From positions 1 through 6,721 of the forward strand of contig DNAU01000309.1 in NCBI GenBank assembly GCA_003491925.1: a stretch of 6,721 nt of DNA, given 5' to 3'. This stretch comes from Chloroflexota bacterium (GTDB lineage: Bacteria; Chloroflexota; Dormibacteria; Aeolococcales; Aeolococcaceae). How positions within the stretch are numbered: the stretch's first letter is position 1; each line of letters starts with the position of its first letter. A program made the translations under genes and the position numbers. The notes under the pieces were generated by a model. It was not told where the DNA came from. It made no database searches and saw only the letters and a program-made list of their open reading frames with translations. This document shows, piece by piece, positions 5,003-6,721 of this stretch.

Positions 5003-5950
5003 CTAGACAGGTGGAAACCGGCGACGACGGACGGTGCCCATCGCCACACCTGCCCCGAGCAGAGCAAGGCCCCCAAACGTCACCAGGACTCCAGTCCCGA
5101 CGAGGGAGGACGTCCCCCCCGCCCCCGACGTGGGAACCGTGGCTGCGGGCGTCGTCGTGGGGGTGGAAGTGGGGGTCGGCAATGACGCGGTGCTGATGCA
5201 GGCTGACGCGTTGATGGTGTCGCTGCTGAGGCTGACCTCGCCAGTCCCGGCCAGCACTCGTCCGTCCACCGTCACTCCAGGGTCCAGGGTGATCGAGGTC
5301 GCCGCCATGACGGTTCCTTCGAAGGTGGGGCCGTCAAGGGTTGCCGAGCTGCCCACCTGCCAGAACACATCGCACGGCGAGGCAGTGCCGGTCACCACGC
5401 TGCTCGTCCCCATGGTCAGGCTGGATCCTGTTTGGAAGATGAACACGCCCGACCCGTTCAGGGTGAGCGTGCCGGAGAGGCTCATCGCACCATCATTCGG
5501 GGTGCCCGGGATGGTGCCCGTCTGGTACACCCCCGAGGTCAGGGTGAGCCCGGTGAGGTCTCCAACGGTAGTACCTACCTGGGTCGGCGTGCCCTCCCCC
5601 GTCGCCGCCTGGTTGTACGCGGTGGTCAGATCGTTCTTGGCCCCCAGGGCGACGCTATCGGCGGTGAAGGTGCTGTAGGGAGGCTCGACGAGGGGGGCGC
5701 CGGTGACCGCCGAACCAGGGTCGACGCCCAAGTCCCCGGAGATGGTCGACGGGCCGGTATTGGTGACCGTGGTGCCCGCCAGGACCGCGAAGGATGTGGC
5801 CGTTCCCAGATTCACCGTGGTTGCTGCCAACGCAGCCAACCCACCAAAGGTCATCAAGATGGCGGCGGCTCCCACCCCCAATACCGGCCCAATCCAACGC
5901 GTCAGACCACCCGCACGTGCTCTCGGATGACTCGCTTGAGAGCTAGCCAC
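5003..5950 (-). CDS. Surface-anchored ice-binding-like protein (DUF3494)
   Basis: A 315-residue exported protein. A basic N terminus and hydrophobic helix (about 18-43) end in ALAAT, a plausible signal-peptidase site. Residues 47-252 carry the DUF3494 ice-binding fold: LGTATSFAVLAGTTVTNTGP, GDLGVDPGSAVTG (72-84), DLTTAYNQAA (107-116), LTSGVY (137-142), VFIFQTGSSLT (169-179), DVFWQVGSSATL (194-205) and FEGTVMA. A Pro/Thr linker (257-275) follows, then a hydrophobic helix (284-306) and RRRR (308-311), the plan of a wall- or membrane-anchored surface protein; VPTSG (272-276) sits where LPXTG would be. GTG 5950 is chosen because GGAGGC (5957-5962) lies six bases upstream; the nearby ATG 5955 is in another frame. 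The family includes proteins that bind ice and inhibit recrystallisation; ice binding here is inferred. Many DUF3494 proteins remain untested. Confidence 0.92.
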   Translation of the reverse strand: MASSQASHPRARAGGLTRWIGPVLGVGAAAILMTFGGLAALAATTVNLGTATSFAVLAGTTVTNTGPSTISGDLGVDPGSAVTGAPLVEPPYSTFTADSVALGAKNDLTTAYNQAATGEGTPTQVGTTVGDLTGLTLTSGVYQTGTIPGTPNDGAMSLSGTLTLNGSGVFIFQTGSSLTMGTSSVVTGTASPCDVFWQVGSSATLDGPTFEGTVMAATSITLDPGVTVDGRVLAGTGEVSLSSDTINASACISTASLPTPTSTPTTTPAATVPTSGAGGTSSLVGTGVLVTFGGLALLGAGVAMGTVRRRRFPPV

Positions 5951-5956
5951 AGCATC

Positions 5957-5970
5957 GCCTCCATGGAGGC
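5957..5970. repeat. 14-bp perfect palindrome covering the ribosome binding site of the ice-binding-like gene
   Basis: GCCTCCATGGAGGC is its own reverse complement, and its half nearest the gene is the GGAGGC ribosome site. At this length and symmetry it could be a dimeric-regulator operator. A role as an RNA hairpin is less likely because there is no loop. Confidence 0.45.
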
Positions 5971-6354
5971 TTCAGCAAGCGGACCAGGGGGCCGTTGCCG
6001 AACGCCGGAGGGGTATTCTACGCCCCCGGACACTTGATAGGGCGGGGCCGGCAGGTGTGGGGAATAGGCGGGAAGGTGCCGTACGCTAGCGTGCCGACAG
6101 TTGGTGTGGGTTGTCCTTAGCATCCGGGCCTCACGCGGGCGCACCCGGTCGTGACCGGCCAACCCGAGGCGGTGAACCGTAGCTCTGGCCCGCTTGGAGG
6201 TCAGGTACCACCGGTTAGCGGGACCGGCGGAACGACTCCGCACACACCCGTTTCATCCCCAAGGCCGGCGCGGCCGCAGGCTAGACGCCCCCCGCACTTC
6301 CCTTGCGAGAAGCCTGCGGCCCGCGTCTGGTCGATCCGCACCCACCGGGTCGAA
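5971..6354. other. Gene-free stretch upstream of the ice-binding-like gene
   Basis: About 384 bases lie here without a supported gene. On the minus strand, TAGAAT (in GGGCGTAGAATACCCC, about 6010-6025) could be a -10 box for the ice-binding-like gene; no clear -35 is seen. The same site lies in an imperfect inverted repeat, CCGGAGGGG / CGCCCCCGG (6005-6029). The second CGGGTCGAATTACG repeat is at the right end. Minus-strand open frames 5902-6243 and 6201-6392 show no family pattern. Confidence 0.5.
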
Positions 6355-6359
6355 TTACG
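6346..6359 (+). repeat. CGGGTCGAATTACG repeat, copy 2
   Basis: Exact 14-base match, on the plus strand, to the leader of the DUF6131-like gene (1830-1843, minus). It overlaps the stop of the small minus-strand ORF 6355-6570 and lies about 265 nt before the PIN N-terminal segment. No ribosome site follows it here, so it may be a leftover promoter piece. Confidence 0.4.
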
Positions 6360-6570
6360 CCGCCGAGAGTGGCGTCCACGATCGAGTCCCATTCATCGCT
6401 CTAACCATGTTGCCACCAATGCTGGCAGCCACGAGAGCACACAGCGTCTCGCCGGTAACCACGCCCAGACCGCAGCCGACCCCGACAACGGCCAAGACCG
6501 CCGCCGTATCCCTGAGGGCGCCTGCGTACCGTGTTGCGAGGTTCGATACCGCGGCGGCCACCTTCTTCAC
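6355..6570 (-). CDS. Possible small hydrophobic protein (doubtful)
   Basis: A 71-residue frame from GTG 6570 to TAA. It begins MKKVAAAVSNLATRY and has a Gly/Val/Ala-rich hydrophobic middle (about residues 22-52, TAAVLAVVGVGCGLGVVTGE) that could form one or two membrane segments. I recognise no family. The ribosome site is weak (GACGAG a few bases upstream), and codon use is mixed. It is divergent from the PIN gene. It could be a real phage- or plasmid-type small membrane protein or a chance frame in GC-rich DNA. Confidence 0.3.
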   Translation of the reverse strand: MKKVAAAVSNLATRYAGALRDTAAVLAVVGVGCGLGVVTGETLCALVAASIGGNMVRAMNGTRSWTPLSAA

Positions 6571-6609
6571 CGCGCTCGTCGGGAGGCGGGTGGCGCGCCG
6601 GGTAGGGCT

Positions 6610-6721
6610 CTCCGGGTCGTTCTCGACCCCGGCGTGCTCGTTTCCGCCCTCCTCTCCCCCCGCGGCGCTCCGGCTCGCCTTTACCTCCTCTGGCTCGACG
6701 GCGAGTTCGAGCTGGTGGTCT
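6610..6721 (+). CDS. PIN-domain ribonuclease, N-terminal part (runs off the right edge)
   Basis: The frame reads LRVVLDPGVLVSALLSP, then RGAPARL and DGEFELVV. This is the classic first strand and acidic box of COG1569 PIN proteins; DPG replaces the commoner DTN, a variant I recall from actinobacterial members. The frame continues into base 1 of the window if the shared terminal nonamer TGGTGGTCT (6713-6721 and 1-9) is merged. That gives ELVVCPHLLEEL and a total of about 134 residues, normal for the family. The start is unresolved. I find no ATG, GTG or TTG in this frame between about 6403 and 6622. A GTG at 6590, preceded by a GGGAGG (6581-6586), is in a different frame. A small indel near 6592-6616, or a non-standard start, would explain this. 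The coordinate given is where family similarity begins, not a proven start codon. Confidence 0.75.

Noticed and set aside
5034..5678. Plus-strand 214-residue open frame
   Set aside because: It is antisense of the DUF3494 gene, which has a signal peptide, conserved family segments and a good ribosome site.
1..6721. Plasmid replication gene, integrase, CRISPR array or defence genes
   Set aside because: I searched for them because of the apparent circularity; none of the frames shows such domains, and no regular spaced repeats are present.

Overview
The window looks like high-GC actinobacterial DNA. The evidence is GC-rich codon choice, GTG starts, strong GGAGG-type ribosome binding sites, and small membrane-protein families common in soil Actinobacteria. 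No gene here fixes a genus. The content is a compact set of envelope and stress genes separated by unusually roomy intergenic DNA. I see no replication gene, integrase, transposase, CRISPR array or rRNA.

Layout. Bases 1-302 carry the C-terminal three quarters of a PIN-domain ribonuclease (COG1569-type toxin). A minus-strand 3' fragment of a tRNA-Pro(UGG) gene follows at 344-397. The plus-strand pair GlsB/YeaQ-like membrane protein (655-969) and a 55-residue single-pass membrane protein (1045-1212) comes next. It converges on a minus-strand pair: a DUF6131-like small membrane protein (1661-1816) and an intact CsbD-like protein (1356-1520). A MIP-family channel (2336-3190, minus) has both NPA boxes altered and is divergent from a YggT-like membrane protein (3500-3940, plus). 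A PRC-barrel protein follows (4182-4556, plus), then a second, frameshifted CsbD copy (4593-4750, minus) and a surface-anchored ice-binding-like (DUF3494) protein (5003-5950, minus). The right end holds a doubtful small ORF (6355-6570, minus) and the N-terminal quarter of a PIN-domain protein (about 6610-6721, plus).

Two observations tie the window together. First, the two PIN fragments join in frame. The last nine bases equal the first nine, and merging them yields a full-length protein of about 134 residues that matches the family. This suggests the window is a closed circle, or the unit of a tandem duplication, of about 6,712 bp. Second, a 17-bp element (TTGCTGCGGTTGTTGCG, or a 15/17 match) lies 77-85 nt before the start codons of three separate genes on both strands: glsB-like, DUF6131-like and YggT-like. 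This looks like a shared promoter or operator and would make these small membrane proteins a local regulon.

Functionally, the genes fit a cell-envelope and water-stress theme: membrane stress proteins, CsbD, a water/solute channel, a PRC-barrel protein and an ice-binding-like surface protein. That theme is inferred from family membership, not shown directly by the sequence.
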